Assembly (NCBI RefSeq): GCF_002117005.1 | Contig: NZ_CP021023.1 | Span: 372,001-436,000, forward strand | Source of the DNA: Sedimentisphaera salicampi | Lineage (GTDB): Bacteria; Planctomycetota; Phycisphaerae; Sedimentisphaerales; Sedimentisphaeraceae | Reading direction: 5' to 3' | Length of the DNA: 64,000 bases | Part shown: piece by piece, positions 15,270 through 25,324 of the stretch | Position numbering within the stretch: the first letter of the stretch is position 1 | How the letters are laid out: each line of letters opens with the position of its first letter | Made by a program: the position numbers and the translations under genes | Notes under the pieces: model-generated | The model's input: only the letters and a program-made list of their open reading frames with translations | Database searches by the model: none | What the model was told of the DNA's origin: nothing

Positions 15270-17918
15270 ATGCATAGCAACATCTTTGAGGCAGTAATCC
15301 CTGCAAAATCCGAAAGAAAAGGCTTTTTTAAGCGGGTTTCGGGAGTTTTAACTGTCTTACTAATTGCATTTACTGCAAACCCATCTCTGGCAAATAAGTC
15401 AAATGAGAGCAGCTTCAGGCCGCCTTCAGTGCCTCTTATTGCATGTGATCCTTATTTCAGTATATGGTCTCCTGCAGATGAGCTTTACGGTTCTGCAACC
15501 TGCCACTGGACAGGCACAGACCACCCATTGGTATCTATGGTTAGAATAGATGGGAAAACATACCGTCTTATGGGGAATCAGCCCGAAGCAATTAACCCGG
15601 CAAAACAAATCTCACTTGATGTTTATCCCACCAGAACAGTTTACACCTTTCAGGCCGGCGGAGCTGAGATTCAACTGGAATTTATGCAGGCTGCTCTACC
15701 GGATGATATAGACCTTTTAAGCCAGCCGGTTGTCTGGCTTGAGTGGGAAGCAAAGTCAGTTGATGGGAAGTCTCACGATATATCAGTATATATGGATGCA
15801 GGAATGGACCTTGCTGTTCATCAGAACAACCAATATGTAGAGTGGTCTAAGCCCGATTTCGACAGCCTCAATGTTCTCAAAACTGGTACACAGAGTCAGA
15901 ACGTACTGGCAAGGAAAGGCGATAACGTTCGTATAGACTGGGGCTATTTTTATATGGCCGCACCGAAAGGGCAGAACCCTCAATCCCAGATTTCTAAAGC
16001 TCATAAAAGTCGTGCATATTTCGCTGCAAGAGGCGATTTACCCGGCTCAATGGATAAAGATATGCCTCGCAGGGTTGAGGAAGATGCCCCTGTGATGGCG
16101 TACAAATTCGACAGAAAGCTTAAAAGCGGCCAATCCGCAAGCTGCCGGATGATGCTTGCTTATGATGACATTAAGTCAGTTCTGTATTTTGGAGATGAGC
16201 TTGAGGCTTATTGGAAAAAGGACGGCAAGACAATCGAAGATGTTCTAGCAAGAGCAGCGGAAAACTTCAATCAAATTAAAAAGAGATGCAAAAGCTTTGA
16301 CAAAGAGCTTATGCAGGATCTTAAAAAGGCCGGCGGGGATGATTACGTTAAGATTGCCTCTCTTGCGTACAGGCAGGCGCTTTCAGCAAACAAGGTTGTT
16401 GCAGATGAAAACGGTATGCCTCTTATGTTCAGCAAAGAGAATTTCAGCAACGGCTGCATGGGCACCGTTGATGTATTCTATCCATTCGCCCCGCAGGTTC
16501 TGCTTCTCAACCCAACTCTCGCCAAGGCTTCCTTTGTACCAATACTTGAATACGGCCGTTCAGACCGCTGGAAATTTCCATTTGCCCCGCACGATGTGGG
16601 AACTTATCCGCATGCGATGGGGCAGGTTTACGGCGGCGGCGAACGCTCTGCCGAAAACCAGATGCCTGTTGAGGAATGCGGTAATATGATACTGCTCACA
16701 GCAGCAGCCGTGAAGGCCGAAGGCGATGTAGAGTTTGCAAGAAAATACTGGGATATACTCTCTTCTTGGGCAGAATATTTGAAGAGCAAAGGCTTAGATC
16801 CTGAAAATCAGCTCTGTACGGACGATTTCGCAGGCCATCTTGCGCATAATGTTAATCTCTCAATGAAGGCGATTGTTTCGCTGGCAGCATACGCAGATAT
16901 GGCTGATATGATGGGAGAAAAGGCCAGAGCTTCCTTGTACAGGAGAACTGCCCAAAAATATGCCAAACAGTGGATGGAAATGGCAGATGACGGTGACCAT
17001 TACCGCCTCGCCTTTGACAAACCGGGCACTTGGAGCCAGAAGTACAATCTTGTATGGGATAGAATCCTTGATTTGAATTTATTCCCAGATTCTGTCGCCC
17101 GTACTGAGATGGAATACTACAAGAAGGTTCAGAATAAATACGGCCTTCCGCTGGATAATCGCAGCAAGTACACAAAACTGGACTGGATTTTCTGGACGGC
17201 ATCAATTACCGGCAGCAAAAAAGACTTCAAAGACCTCATCGCTCCTGTGAGAAAGTTCATCAGCGAAACCCCTGACCGAGTACCTATGACAGATTGGTAC
17301 TGGACTCATAACGCAGAGCAGAGAGGCTTTCAGGCACGCCCTGTTGTCGGCGGCGTGTTTATAAAGCTGATGGATAACAAGAAAGTCTGGAATAAATGGG
17401 TTGAGGACGCAGGCTCAGTAGCAGGGCAGTGGGCTCCATTGCCGAAGCCGCCAAAGATTGAGCCGGTTGTTGAGATGTCTTACGACGAGCCTAAAATGTG
17501 GTATTATACTTTCGATAAACCGGCAAACGAGAACTGGTATAAACCATCCTTCGACCCAATTGAAGAGGGGTGGAGCAGAGGAGCGGCTGGCTTTGGAACC
17601 AGCGGAACGCCTTCTGCCGAGGTTAATACCGTTTGGGAGACCCCGAACATCTGGATTACAAGAAAATTCCATCTCGATGATATTCCGGAAGAACTCGAGC
17701 TTATGATACACCACGATGAAGACGCAACGGTTTATATCAACGGCAAAATGGCAGCAAAGCTCTACGGATATACCAGCTCGCCCGGGCATTACAAAATCAA
17801 AGAAGAAGCATTTGATGCCTTAAAGCAAGGAAAAAATACTATGGCTATACATTGCCGCCAGACAACCGGCGGGCAGTATATCGATGCTGGCCTTGCGCAG
17901 GTTATCGAGCAGGATTAA
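15270..17918 (+). CDS. Secreted glutaminase-like protein (DUF4964/5127/4965/1793) with C-terminal galactose-binding-like domain
   Basis: 882 residues. A long n-region precedes a signal peptide ending near LANKS. The mature start RPPSVPLIACDPYFSIWSP matches DUF4964, then DUF5127, and the later half (FVPILEYGRSDRWKFPFAPHDVGTYP, MPVEECGNMILL) matches DUF4965 and DUF1793, the set found in fungal glutaminase A and in many Bacteroidetes polysaccharide loci. From about 740 on, an extra beta-sandwich resembles sugar-binding domains (GAAGFGTSG, WITRKFHLDD, DEDATVYINGK). Its reaction in bacteria is unproven. First gene of the mannan locus; ribosome binding site TTAGGAG. Confidence 0.78.
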   Translation: MHSNIFEAVIPAKSERKGFFKRVSGVLTVLLIAFTANPSLANKSNESSFRPPSVPLIACDPYFSIWSPADELYGSATCHWTGTDHPLVSMVRIDGKTYRLMGNQPEAINPAKQISLDVYPTRTVYTFQAGGAEIQLEFMQAALPDDIDLLSQPVVWLEWEAKSVDGKSHDISVYMDAGMDLAVHQNNQYVEWSKPDFDSLNVLKTGTQSQNVLARKGDNVRIDWGYFYMAAPKGQNPQSQISKAHKSRAYFAARGDLPGSMDKDMPRRVEEDAPVMAYKFDRKLKSGQSASCRMMLAYDDIKSVLYFGDELEAYWKKDGKTIEDVLARAAENFNQIKKRCKSFDKELMQDLKKAGGDDYVKIASLAYRQALSANKVVADENGMPLMFSKENFSNGCMGTVDVFYPFAPQVLLLNPTLAKASFVPILEYGRSDRWKFPFAPHDVGTYPHAMGQVYGGGERSAENQMPVEECGNMILLTAAAVKAEGDVEFARKYWDILSSWAEYLKSKGLDPENQLCTDDFAGHLAHNVNLSMKAIVSLAAYADMADMMGEKARASLYRRTAQKYAKQWMEMADDGDHYRLAFDKPGTWSQKYNLVWDRILDLNLFPDSVARTEMEYYKKVQNKYGLPLDNRSKYTKLDWIFWTASITGSKKDFKDLIAPVRKFISETPDRVPMTDWYWTHNAEQRGFQARPVVGGVFIKLMDNKKVWNKWVEDAGSVAGQWAPLPKPPKIEPVVEMSYDEPKMWYYTFDKPANENWYKPSFDPIEEGWSRGAAGFGTSGTPSAEVNTVWETPNIWITRKFHLDDIPEELELMIHHDEDATVYINGKMAAKLYGYTSSPGHYKIKEEAFDALKQGKNTMAIHCRQTTGGQYIDAGLAQVIEQD

Positions 17919-17958
17919 AAGTATGATTACCTCAGGAAATTAAAACATTACATTTTTG

Positions 17959-18008
17959 TGCAGGCTGTGTAAAGATTAAAACATCTTAATTCTTTATCAT
18001 AGCCTGCA
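17959..18008 (+). terminator. Terminator or attenuator hairpin between the DUF4965 and GH76 genes
   Basis: TGCAGGCT at 17959-17966 pairs with AGCCTGCA at 18001-18008, with an imperfect inner AAAGATTAA/TTAATTCTTT stem, followed by TATTTTCT. It may partly uncouple the first gene from the rest of the locus. Confidence 0.45.
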
Positions 18009-18034
18009 TATTTTCTATTCTGGAATAATCGTTT

Positions 18035-19171
18035 ATGCGTTTTAAAATAATACACTGCTTTTTGATTTTGTGTTTAATTTTCGCCTATGCGAACAGCAAT
18101 TCTGCCCAAGCTCCGTTTAAAAAATGGGGCTTTGAGACTCTGAATCAGATTGATAAAGATCTCAAGTTAGAACATGGCCTCGGCTACTATGAGGACAGCT
18201 CTCGGGATGATGTTTCGTTCGCATGGGGGAATGCGATCCTTCTTCTTGCCAAGGCTCAGGCATTTGAAATTGATGATTCATACAAGCCTGAATTTGAAAA
18301 TCAGGTTAAAATTCTTGATGAATATTTTGTTGTTTCCGGCGGAATAGGCGGATACAATTGCCTCCCTGTACATAAAAATACAGAAGTGGACCGTTATTAC
18401 GACGATAATGCATGGATAGCTATGGCACTGATTGATGCATATGAGGCTTCGGGAGACAAAAAATTTCTTAAAAAAGCTAAGAGAACAATAGATTACAGCC
18501 TCAGCGGAGTTGATGAAGACGGCGGAGGCCTTTTCTGGAGAGAAAATTGGCCTGAAAATGCAAAAAAATCAAAAAATACCTGTTCAGTTGCTCCGACTTC
18601 CTTTTCATGCCTAAAATTTTACCAAATTACCAAGCAGGACAAATATTTTAATGAAGCCAAAGAATTGATGCAGTGGCTTGATAAAACGCTCAAAGATGAA
18701 GAAGGCTTATATTTCGACCATATAACTGAAGACGCCAGGATTGGCCGGCGGAAATGGTCTTATAACTCAGCTATGCCTGTAAGGTGCTATATCCAGCTTT
18801 ATAAAATTACAGGAGAAAAGAGCTATCTTCAAAAAGCCAAAAAAACAGCAGATGCCAGTATTGAGAAATGGTATGAAGATGATGGCGGACTGAATTGCAA
18901 GGCCATGTTCGGCTTTACGCTGGTAGAAGCGTGGTTTGAGCTTTCCGAGATAACCGGAAATCCAAAATGGAAGAATATAGCTTTTGAGGTAATGAGAAAT
19001 GTCCGCGAGAATGTGATGGGGCCTCGAGGAAGATATTCAGACGACTGGGACGACAAAAACTCGAGCCCAGTTAGGCGTTGGCAGCTGCTTTATCCCGCCG
19101 CAGCGGCACGGGGATACTTAGCAGCAGCAGAATATCAGTTTGCGCAAAAGAAAACAGAAAAAAAGGATTAA
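18035..19171 (+). CDS. Glycoside hydrolase family 76, alpha-1,6-mannanase type
   Basis: 378 residues with a signal peptide (MRFKIIHCFLILCLIFAYA). The mature part is an all-helical (alpha/alpha)6-type sequence. The consecutive Asp pair Asp123-Asp124 in RYYDDNAWIAMALID is the diagnostic catalytic pair of GH76. A following segment KWSYNSAMPVRCYIQLY and the C-terminal PVRRWQLLYPAAAARGYL also fit. The expected activity is endo-cleavage of alpha-1,6-mannan backbones. The next gene (GH92) starts 4 bp after its stop, which supports a shared glycan target. Confidence 0.82.
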   Translation: MRFKIIHCFLILCLIFAYANSNSAQAPFKKWGFETLNQIDKDLKLEHGLGYYEDSSRDDVSFAWGNAILLLAKAQAFEIDDSYKPEFENQVKILDEYFVVSGGIGGYNCLPVHKNTEVDRYYDDNAWIAMALIDAYEASGDKKFLKKAKRTIDYSLSGVDEDGGGLFWRENWPENAKKSKNTCSVAPTSFSCLKFYQITKQDKYFNEAKELMQWLDKTLKDEEGLYFDHITEDARIGRRKWSYNSAMPVRCYIQLYKITGEKSYLQKAKKTADASIEKWYEDDGGLNCKAMFGFTLVEAWFELSEITGNPKWKNIAFEVMRNVRENVMGPRGRYSDDWDDKNSSPVRRWQLLYPAAAARGYLAAAEYQFAQKKTEKKD

Positions 19172-19175
19172 CATA

Positions 19176-21473
19176 ATGGGACTCAAACATATATTTTTCA
19201 TTTTATTAGCAGCATTCGTTACTTCAGTTTTATTTGCAGGGGAGACGAAAAATCAGCCCTTGGATTATGTAAATCCGCTGGTAGGCTCTGATTCTGCATT
19301 CGAATTTTCCAACGGCAACACTTATCCTGCGATAGCGCTTCCTTGGGGCATGAATTTCTGGACCCCTGTAACCAACACCGACCAGAACAACGGCTGGTGC
19401 TACAACTACGACGACTACAAGATCTGCGGCTTCAAGCAGACCCATCAGCCCAGCCCTTGGATCAACGATTATGCCCGCTTTGCACTGATGCCGGTAGTCG
19501 GTGAGCTTTCAGTTAGGACAGAAGAACGCGCAAGCTGGTTTTCTCATAAGGCCGAAACGGTAAAACCGCATTACTACAAGGCTTATCTGGCAGATTATGA
19601 TGTTACCGCCGAGATCACTCCTTCCGAAAGGGCGGCTCAGTTTCGCTTTACATTCCCCGAATCAGATAAATCCTACGTATTGCTGGATGCCTTCAATCAG
19701 GGCTCATACGTAAAGATAATCCCCGAAAAGCGAATGATCAAAGGTTACTGCCGCAACAACAGCGGCGGCGTACCTGATAACTTTCACAACTACTTCGTAG
19801 CGGTTTTCGACAAGGATTTTGAAGAGGTTTCAACTTGGAGCGACTGGAACATCAGGAAGGGCAGCAGCGAAGAGAAGGGCAAGCACGTCGGTGCAGCAGT
19901 CCGCTTTAAGACCGGCAAGGGCGAGCCTGTGAACGTTAAAGTGGCCTCTTCGTTTATCAGTCCTGAGCAGGCAGAGCTCAATCTCAAACGAGAAATAGGC
20001 AATGAAACTTTCTCTCAGACCCGCTCCAAAGCTAAAGAGATTTGGAATTCCCAGCTAAACAGGATCAAGGTTAAAGGCGGCACTGAAAAGCAATTCGGCA
20101 ATTTCTATACAGCCCTTTACCGCACTCTTCTTTTTCCGAGGAAGTTCTATGAATTCGATGAAGACGGCGAGATGGTTCATTACAGCCCTTATAACGGGAA
20201 GGTGCTTCCCGGCTATATGTTCACAGACAACGGCTTCTGGGATACATTCCGCGCAGTCTTCCCGTTTTTCACAGTAATGTACCCTGAGCTCAACGCTGAT
20301 ATTATGAAGGGCCTTGTAAACACCTACAAGGAGAGCGGCTGGCTTCCGGAATGGGCAAGCCCCGGGCACAGAGACTGCATGGTGGGCTCAAATTCTGCTT
20401 CGATAATCGCAAATACCTACCTCAGCGGAATCAGAGGCTACGATATTGAAACCCTTTACGAGGCGATCCTGAAAAATTCCGAAAACCAGCATCCGAATCT
20501 CTCATCGGTAGGCCGGCTCGGCGTTGACTATTACAACGAAAAGGGTTATATTCCCTGCGATGTCGGAGTAAATGAAAGCATCGCCCGCACTCTGGAATAC
20601 AGCTATGCGGATTATACAATTTGGAAGCTTGCAAAGGCTCTGGACAAGCCGAAAGAGCATATTAAGCGTTTCCGCAAGAGGGCTCAGTTCTACAGAAACG
20701 TTTTTGATGAAAGCACAGACTTTATGAGAGGCAAAAAAGAAAGCGGCAAATGGCAGTCTCCATTCGTACCGGAGAAGTGGGGCGGAGTTTTCACAGAAGG
20801 CTCAGCCTGGCATTATACGTGGTCCGTCTTCCAGGACCCTCAGGGGCTTATGAACCTGATGGGCGGAAAGAAAGCGTTCACAGAGAAGCTTGATTCTGTT
20901 TTCTCAACGCCTCCGAAATACGACGCTTCTTATTACGGCTTCCCGATACACGAGATCATAGAGATGACCGTTGTAGATATGGGTCAGTACGCCCACGGCA
21001 ATCAGCCGATCCAGCATATGATTTACCTGTACAACTATGCAGGCCAGCCTTGGAAGGCGCAGAAATGGATCAGAGAGGTTATGGACAGGCTCTACCAGCC
21101 CACCCCCGACGGTCTTTGCGGGGATGAGGATAACGGCCAGACCTCAGCGTGGTATGTATTCTCAGCTCTCGGCTTTTATCCGGTATGCCCGGGCTCAGGT
21201 GAGTTTGTGATAGGAAGCCCGATTTTTGAAGAGGCTGAGATGAAGCTCGAAAACGGAAATGTATTCACCGTGGAAGCGGAAGATAACTGCAAGGATAATA
21301 TCTATATTGAAACCGCCCGTTTGAACGGCAAGCCGTATTCGAAGACTTATCTGAATTATGAAGATATCCAAGACGGCGGAAGAGTATCTTTCGATATGTC
21401 CGATAAACCAAACAAAGACTGGGGAGATGATCCTTCCGATGCACCTTACTCAATGTCTAAAGAATTGGAGTAA
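19176..21473 (+). CDS. Glycoside hydrolase family 92 alpha-mannosidase
   Basis: 765 residues from the ATG at 19176, preceded by AAAAGGA and followed by a signal peptide (MGLKHIFFILLAAFVTSVLFA); the in-frame start at 19140 lies inside the GH76 gene and is less likely. GH92 marks are GNTYPAIALPWGMNFWTP near 47-64, GNQPIQHMIYLYNYAGQPW, and GDEDNGQTSAW at 649-659 with the acidic residues of the Ca-dependent active site. Members remove exposed alpha-1,2, -1,3, -1,4 or -1,6 mannose. Linkage specificity cannot be assigned here. It sits between GH76 and the MFS gene. Confidence 0.93.
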   Translation: MGLKHIFFILLAAFVTSVLFAGETKNQPLDYVNPLVGSDSAFEFSNGNTYPAIALPWGMNFWTPVTNTDQNNGWCYNYDDYKICGFKQTHQPSPWINDYARFALMPVVGELSVRTEERASWFSHKAETVKPHYYKAYLADYDVTAEITPSERAAQFRFTFPESDKSYVLLDAFNQGSYVKIIPEKRMIKGYCRNNSGGVPDNFHNYFVAVFDKDFEEVSTWSDWNIRKGSSEEKGKHVGAAVRFKTGKGEPVNVKVASSFISPEQAELNLKREIGNETFSQTRSKAKEIWNSQLNRIKVKGGTEKQFGNFYTALYRTLLFPRKFYEFDEDGEMVHYSPYNGKVLPGYMFTDNGFWDTFRAVFPFFTVMYPELNADIMKGLVNTYKESGWLPEWASPGHRDCMVGSNSASIIANTYLSGIRGYDIETLYEAILKNSENQHPNLSSVGRLGVDYYNEKGYIPCDVGVNESIARTLEYSYADYTIWKLAKALDKPKEHIKRFRKRAQFYRNVFDESTDFMRGKKESGKWQSPFVPEKWGGVFTEGSAWHYTWSVFQDPQGLMNLMGGKKAFTEKLDSVFSTPPKYDASYYGFPIHEIIEMTVVDMGQYAHGNQPIQHMIYLYNYAGQPWKAQKWIREVMDRLYQPTPDGLCGDEDNGQTSAWYVFSALGFYPVCPGSGEFVIGSPIFEEAEMKLENGNVFTVEAEDNCKDNIYIETARLNGKPYSKTYLNYEDIQDGGRVSFDMSDKPNKDWGDDPSDAPYSMSKELE

Positions 21474-21544
21474 GGACAGAGGCAGGCTTTAGAGTGTTAA
21501 TGTACAAATCGCAATGACTGGTTAATTAAACGAAAGGAAGAACC

Positions 21545-22720
21545 GTGAGAATCCAAACAATTCCAATACTTTTTGTATTTCTGATGATGGGCGTTGCAGA
21601 TGCAATGGGCCCGATGTCTGAGGCGGTAAGGGAGAATTACGAACTCAGCAACGTAACAGCAACCCTCTTATCGTTCTTTGTATTTATAGCGTTCGCTGTT
21701 TTCAGTGTCCCTGGCGGTCTTCTGGCAGCAAGAATCGGCAAGAAAAGGCTTCTTCTTCTCGGCCTTGGCCTCAATGCAGCAGCTATGCTGATACCGTGCC
21801 TTGTGGACCCTACATTTGCTGTTCTTCTCGGCTGCATTTTTGTTCTGGGGATTGGAACAACATTCCTTCAGGTAGCCGGAAATCCGATTATGCACGATGT
21901 GAGCGCTGAAGGCAAATACGGCCGCAATCTCAGCTTCGCTCAGGGCTTCAAGGGAATCGGAAGCTCAGTTTCCTCATATCTTGTAACGGCTGTTGCAGGT
22001 TTTGCGATATTCAAAACACTTGGCTGGAGAGGCGTATTCCCGATTTTCTTCGTGCTTATGGCAGCAGCTTTTATTTGGGTTTGCACTATCAAAGTAAACG
22101 AGACAAAGGCAGACGTTCCACCAAGCCTGAAGTCCGGTCTTGGTCTTTTGAAAAAGCCTGTTTACGCTTTAGCGGTTCTCGGGATCTTCCTTTATGTGGG
22201 CTCTGAGGTATGTATGGCAAGGTTCCTCCTTCCTCTTCTTGAAAAGATGGGTCTTGAAGAAACCACAGCCTCAAGATTCGGCCCTGCATTTTTCTTCCTT
22301 ATGCTGACAGTCGGCCGTCTCGGCGGGGGTGCTGTATTGAACTTCCTCTCTCAGCGTACCTTCTTCAGGCTCTCAGCCCTGATGGGTCTTGCCGGCGGGT
22401 TGATACTAATGTTTGGTGCGGCGAAGATAGCAGTACTGGGCGTATTGCTTGCAGGCCTCGGATTTGCTAATATCTGGCCAATGCTCTTCTCAATTACAGT
22501 AGAGAAGGACCCAGCGCGCGGAAGCGAGCTCAGCGGCCTTATGTGTATGGCTATCTCCGGCGGGGCGCTCGTGCCGCTGGTTATGGGCAGTCTTGTTGAT
22601 ATGGAGCTCGGCACTAAAGCCTTTATCGTTCCTGTAATCTGCTTTGTGTATCTTCTGGTACTTTCTCTTGAGAAGGATAAGCCGAAGCAGATTGAACCAG
22701 AAGCAGTACCTAGTCCTTGA
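21545..22720 (+). CDS. MFS sugar transporter (FucP/glucose-galactose type)
   Basis: 391 residues with about 12 hydrophobic segments. It uses a GTG start at 21545 preceded by GAAAGGAAG. Motifs such as PGGLLAARIGKKRLLLLG (MFS motif A region) and FLQVAGNPIMHDVS resemble FucP/GluP-type proton symporters. In this context it likely imports mannose released by the secreted hydrolases. It lies 16 bp before a ROK kinase gene, supporting uptake followed by phosphorylation. Confidence 0.85.
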   Translation: MRIQTIPILFVFLMMGVADAMGPMSEAVRENYELSNVTATLLSFFVFIAFAVFSVPGGLLAARIGKKRLLLLGLGLNAAAMLIPCLVDPTFAVLLGCIFVLGIGTTFLQVAGNPIMHDVSAEGKYGRNLSFAQGFKGIGSSVSSYLVTAVAGFAIFKTLGWRGVFPIFFVLMAAAFIWVCTIKVNETKADVPPSLKSGLGLLKKPVYALAVLGIFLYVGSEVCMARFLLPLLEKMGLEETTASRFGPAFFFLMLTVGRLGGGAVLNFLSQRTFFRLSALMGLAGGLILMFGAAKIAVLGVLLAGLGFANIWPMLFSITVEKDPARGSELSGLMCMAISGGALVPLVMGSLVDMELGTKAFIVPVICFVYLLVLSLEKDKPKQIEPEAVPSP

Positions 22721-22736
22721 TCAAATGAGGTGAGAG

Positions 22737-23843
22737 ATGAATCCAACAAATGATAACAGAATTGTATTAACCCTTGATGCAGGGGGAACGAATTTCGTTT
22801 TCTCTGCGATGCAGGATATGAAGGAAATTGTTGAGCCGGTTAAACTGCCCGCCTTCGCAGACGACCTTGATAAGAGCCTTGGTTCAATGGTGAAGGGTTT
22901 TTCTGAGGTGATCGAGAAGCTCCCTCAAAAACCGGCGGCAATCAGCTTTGCATTCCCCGGCCCTGCGGATTATCCCAACGGGATTATAGATAACGTAGGC
23001 AACCTGCCCGCTTATGCGGGCGGAATACCGCTTGGCACCTACTTGGAAGAGAAATTCCAGATTCCCGTTTATATAAACAACGACGGGGATTTGTTTGTTT
23101 ACGGCGAGGCGATCGCCGGATTCCTGCCTAAGGTAAACAGTATGCTTGAGAAGGCAGGCTCGCCAACACGCTTCAAGAATCTGTTCGGCATAACAATCGG
23201 AACAGGGTTCGGAGCGGGAATAGTTTCGAACGGAGAGCTCTTTATAGGCGATAACTCCGCCGCCGGCGAGATATGGATCACAAGGAACAGTAAGTATCCT
23301 GAGTGTTTCGCTGAAGAGGGCGTGAGCATAAGGGCGGTAAAGAACAAGTATGCAGAGCTTGCTGGAATATCGCAGGAAAATGCCCCCGAGCCCAAGGATA
23401 TTTACGAAATCGCAAACGGCACTCAAGAGGGCAATAAACATGCTGCGCTGGATTCGTTTGCCGAGCTGGGCGAGATAGTCGGCGATTCGCTTGCCAATGC
23501 AATCACCCTGATTGATGGTATCATCGTAATAGGGGGCGGGCTTTCCGCTGCATACGATATGTTTATAGATGCAGCCCTGAAGCAGATGAACGGAACTATC
23601 AGCAGCTACGCCGGCGAGCCCCAGCCGAGAATCGTCCAGACAACCCTCGATCTGGAGAGCGAAGAAGGGCGGAAGGAATTCATCAAAGGCAAAGTCAAGC
23701 AGTTGAAGGTTCCGGGAAGCGATAAAGAAATCCCCTACGACGCTATGAAACGTATTGGAATCGGAAAGGCAGTGCTTGATACAAGCCAAGCCATCTCAAT
23801 AGGGGCATACGCCTATGCCTTGAGTGAACTTGACAAAAGCTGA
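22737..23843 (+). CDS. ROK-family sugar kinase
   Basis: 368 residues. LTLDAGGTNFVFSAM is the ATP phosphate-1 loop and VYINNDGDLFVYGEAIAG contains the catalytic Asp. The FGITIGTGFGAGIVSNGELF stretch and IDGIIVIGGGLSAAYD are typical of ROK sugar kinases. The Zn-binding CxCGxxGC cluster of many ROK proteins is missing (NSKYPECFAEEGVSIRAV instead). A mannose or general hexose kinase is the best guess from context, not from sequence. Part of the mannan operon. Confidence 0.82.
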   Translation: MNPTNDNRIVLTLDAGGTNFVFSAMQDMKEIVEPVKLPAFADDLDKSLGSMVKGFSEVIEKLPQKPAAISFAFPGPADYPNGIIDNVGNLPAYAGGIPLGTYLEEKFQIPVYINNDGDLFVYGEAIAGFLPKVNSMLEKAGSPTRFKNLFGITIGTGFGAGIVSNGELFIGDNSAAGEIWITRNSKYPECFAEEGVSIRAVKNKYAELAGISQENAPEPKDIYEIANGTQEGNKHAALDSFAELGEIVGDSLANAITLIDGIIVIGGGLSAAYDMFIDAALKQMNGTISSYAGEPQPRIVQTTLDLESEEGRKEFIKGKVKQLKVPGSDKEIPYDAMKRIGIGKAVLDTSQAISIGAYAYALSELDKS

Positions 23844-23865
23844 TTATACAGGAAAGGATAATGTA

Positions 23866-25302
23866 ATGATTAACAGACGCGATTTTATGAAAGACGCTTC
23901 TCTGCTGACCGCAGTCCTTGCAGCGGGTGGAGGTGTGTCTTTGGGTGCTGAAGAGCAAAAATTTGTTTCACAGAGGCCCGCTCCGAACAAAAGAACCTTC
24001 AAAAGCTCAGCAGTAGAAAATACAATAGATGAGGTTAAGTCCTTTATAAAGGACCCTGAGCTTAGCTGGATGTTTGAAAACTGCTACCCGAACACGCTCG
24101 ATACAACCACCGATTTTGAGATGATAGACGGCAAGCCCGATACATTCATAATTACGGGCGATATTGATGCAATGTGGCTGCGTGATTCGACTTGTCAGGT
24201 ATGGCCTTATATGCCTCTGATAAAAAAGGATAAACACCTGAAAACGATGATCAAAGGTCTTGTGAATCGTCAGGTAAAATGCGTTCTTTTGGATCCTTAT
24301 GCCAATGCTTTCTATAAGGATATGGACAAACCCTCACACTGGGCAAGCGACAGGCCTGCACCTAAAGCCGGCGTGCATGAGAGAAAATGGGAGATCGACT
24401 CTCTGTGTTATGTAGTTCGCCTTGCGAATGAATATTACCAGATTACAGGCGATACGAGCTGTTTTGACAGAGAGTGGGATAAGGCTATGCGTCTTATCGT
24501 TAAGACATTCAAGACAGAGCAGAGAAAAGACCATTCTACCCCATACCGCTTCAGCAGGGAAACATCCCGTATGACAGATGCTCCTGTGTTTGACGGTACA
24601 GGAAGGCCAATTAACCCCGTTGGGCTGATATGTTCAATGTTCCGCCCATCTGATGATGCTACAGTGCTTCCTTTCCTGATTCCATCAAATCTGTTTGCTG
24701 TTCAGAGCCTCAGGCAACTTGCTGACTTGTATCGAACCAAGCTGGATGACGAGAAATTCGCCGCAGAATGCAGCTCGCTCGCTGATGAGGTGGAGCAGGC
24801 TGTGATGAAATGGGGCACAAGAGAGCACCTCCATTTCGGCAAAATATATGCTTATGAGGCAGACGGATACGGTAATCATCTGTTTATGGATGATGCGAAT
24901 GTTCCGAGCCTTATATCTCTGAGCTATCTGGGCTATCACAAAAGCTCAGATTCGATTTACCGCAGGACAAGAGAATATCTGTTAAGCAGCTACAACCCAT
25001 GGTATTTCGAGGGAAGCGCTGCGGAAGGCTATGGCAGTCCGCATACAGGTAAAGAATCAATCTGGCCTATGGGGATCATTTTAAGAGCCCTGACAAGCAA
25101 TAACTCCGAAGAGATTGCACTCTGCCTGAGGATGCTCAAAAACACCCACGCAGGCACAGGTTTTATGCATGAATCATTCAACAAGGATAACCCGAAAGAT
25201 TTTTCAAGGGAATGGTTTGCCTGGGCTAACACTCTATTTGGCGAACTTGTGATCGAAACTTACAAGAAATATCCGCGAATTTTGAAAAAGAAAACTGTAT
25301 AA
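23866..25302 (+). CDS. Glycoside hydrolase family 125, exo-alpha-1,6-mannosidase, Tat-exported
   Basis: 478 residues from the ATG at 23866 (AGGAAAGG upstream). The N-terminus MINRRDFMKDASLLTAVLAAGG is a twin-arginine signal. The GH125 core shows GDIDAMWLRDS at 98-108, whose Asp is the likely general acid, then PYANAFYKD, HERKWEIDSLCYVVRLA and YGSPHTGKESIWPMGIILRAL. GH125 enzymes release mannose from alpha-1,6-linked oligomers, complementing GH76. Export by Tat rather than Sec is a difference from its neighbours and may mean it folds or acquires a ligand before export. Confidence 0.9.
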   Translation: MINRRDFMKDASLLTAVLAAGGGVSLGAEEQKFVSQRPAPNKRTFKSSAVENTIDEVKSFIKDPELSWMFENCYPNTLDTTTDFEMIDGKPDTFIITGDIDAMWLRDSTCQVWPYMPLIKKDKHLKTMIKGLVNRQVKCVLLDPYANAFYKDMDKPSHWASDRPAPKAGVHERKWEIDSLCYVVRLANEYYQITGDTSCFDREWDKAMRLIVKTFKTEQRKDHSTPYRFSRETSRMTDAPVFDGTGRPINPVGLICSMFRPSDDATVLPFLIPSNLFAVQSLRQLADLYRTKLDDEKFAAECSSLADEVEQAVMKWGTREHLHFGKIYAYEADGYGNHLFMDDANVPSLISLSYLGYHKSSDSIYRRTREYLLSSYNPWYFEGSAAEGYGSPHTGKESIWPMGIILRALTSNNSEEIALCLRMLKNTHAGTGFMHESFNKDNPKDFSREWFAWANTLFGELVIETYKKYPRILKKKTV

Positions 25303-25324
25303 GACTTATGAAAGGTAAATTGAG

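Noticed and set aside
22884-23789. 301-residue ORF on the minus strand
   Set aside because: Antisense to the ROK kinase gene, no recognisable motif and no ribosome binding site.
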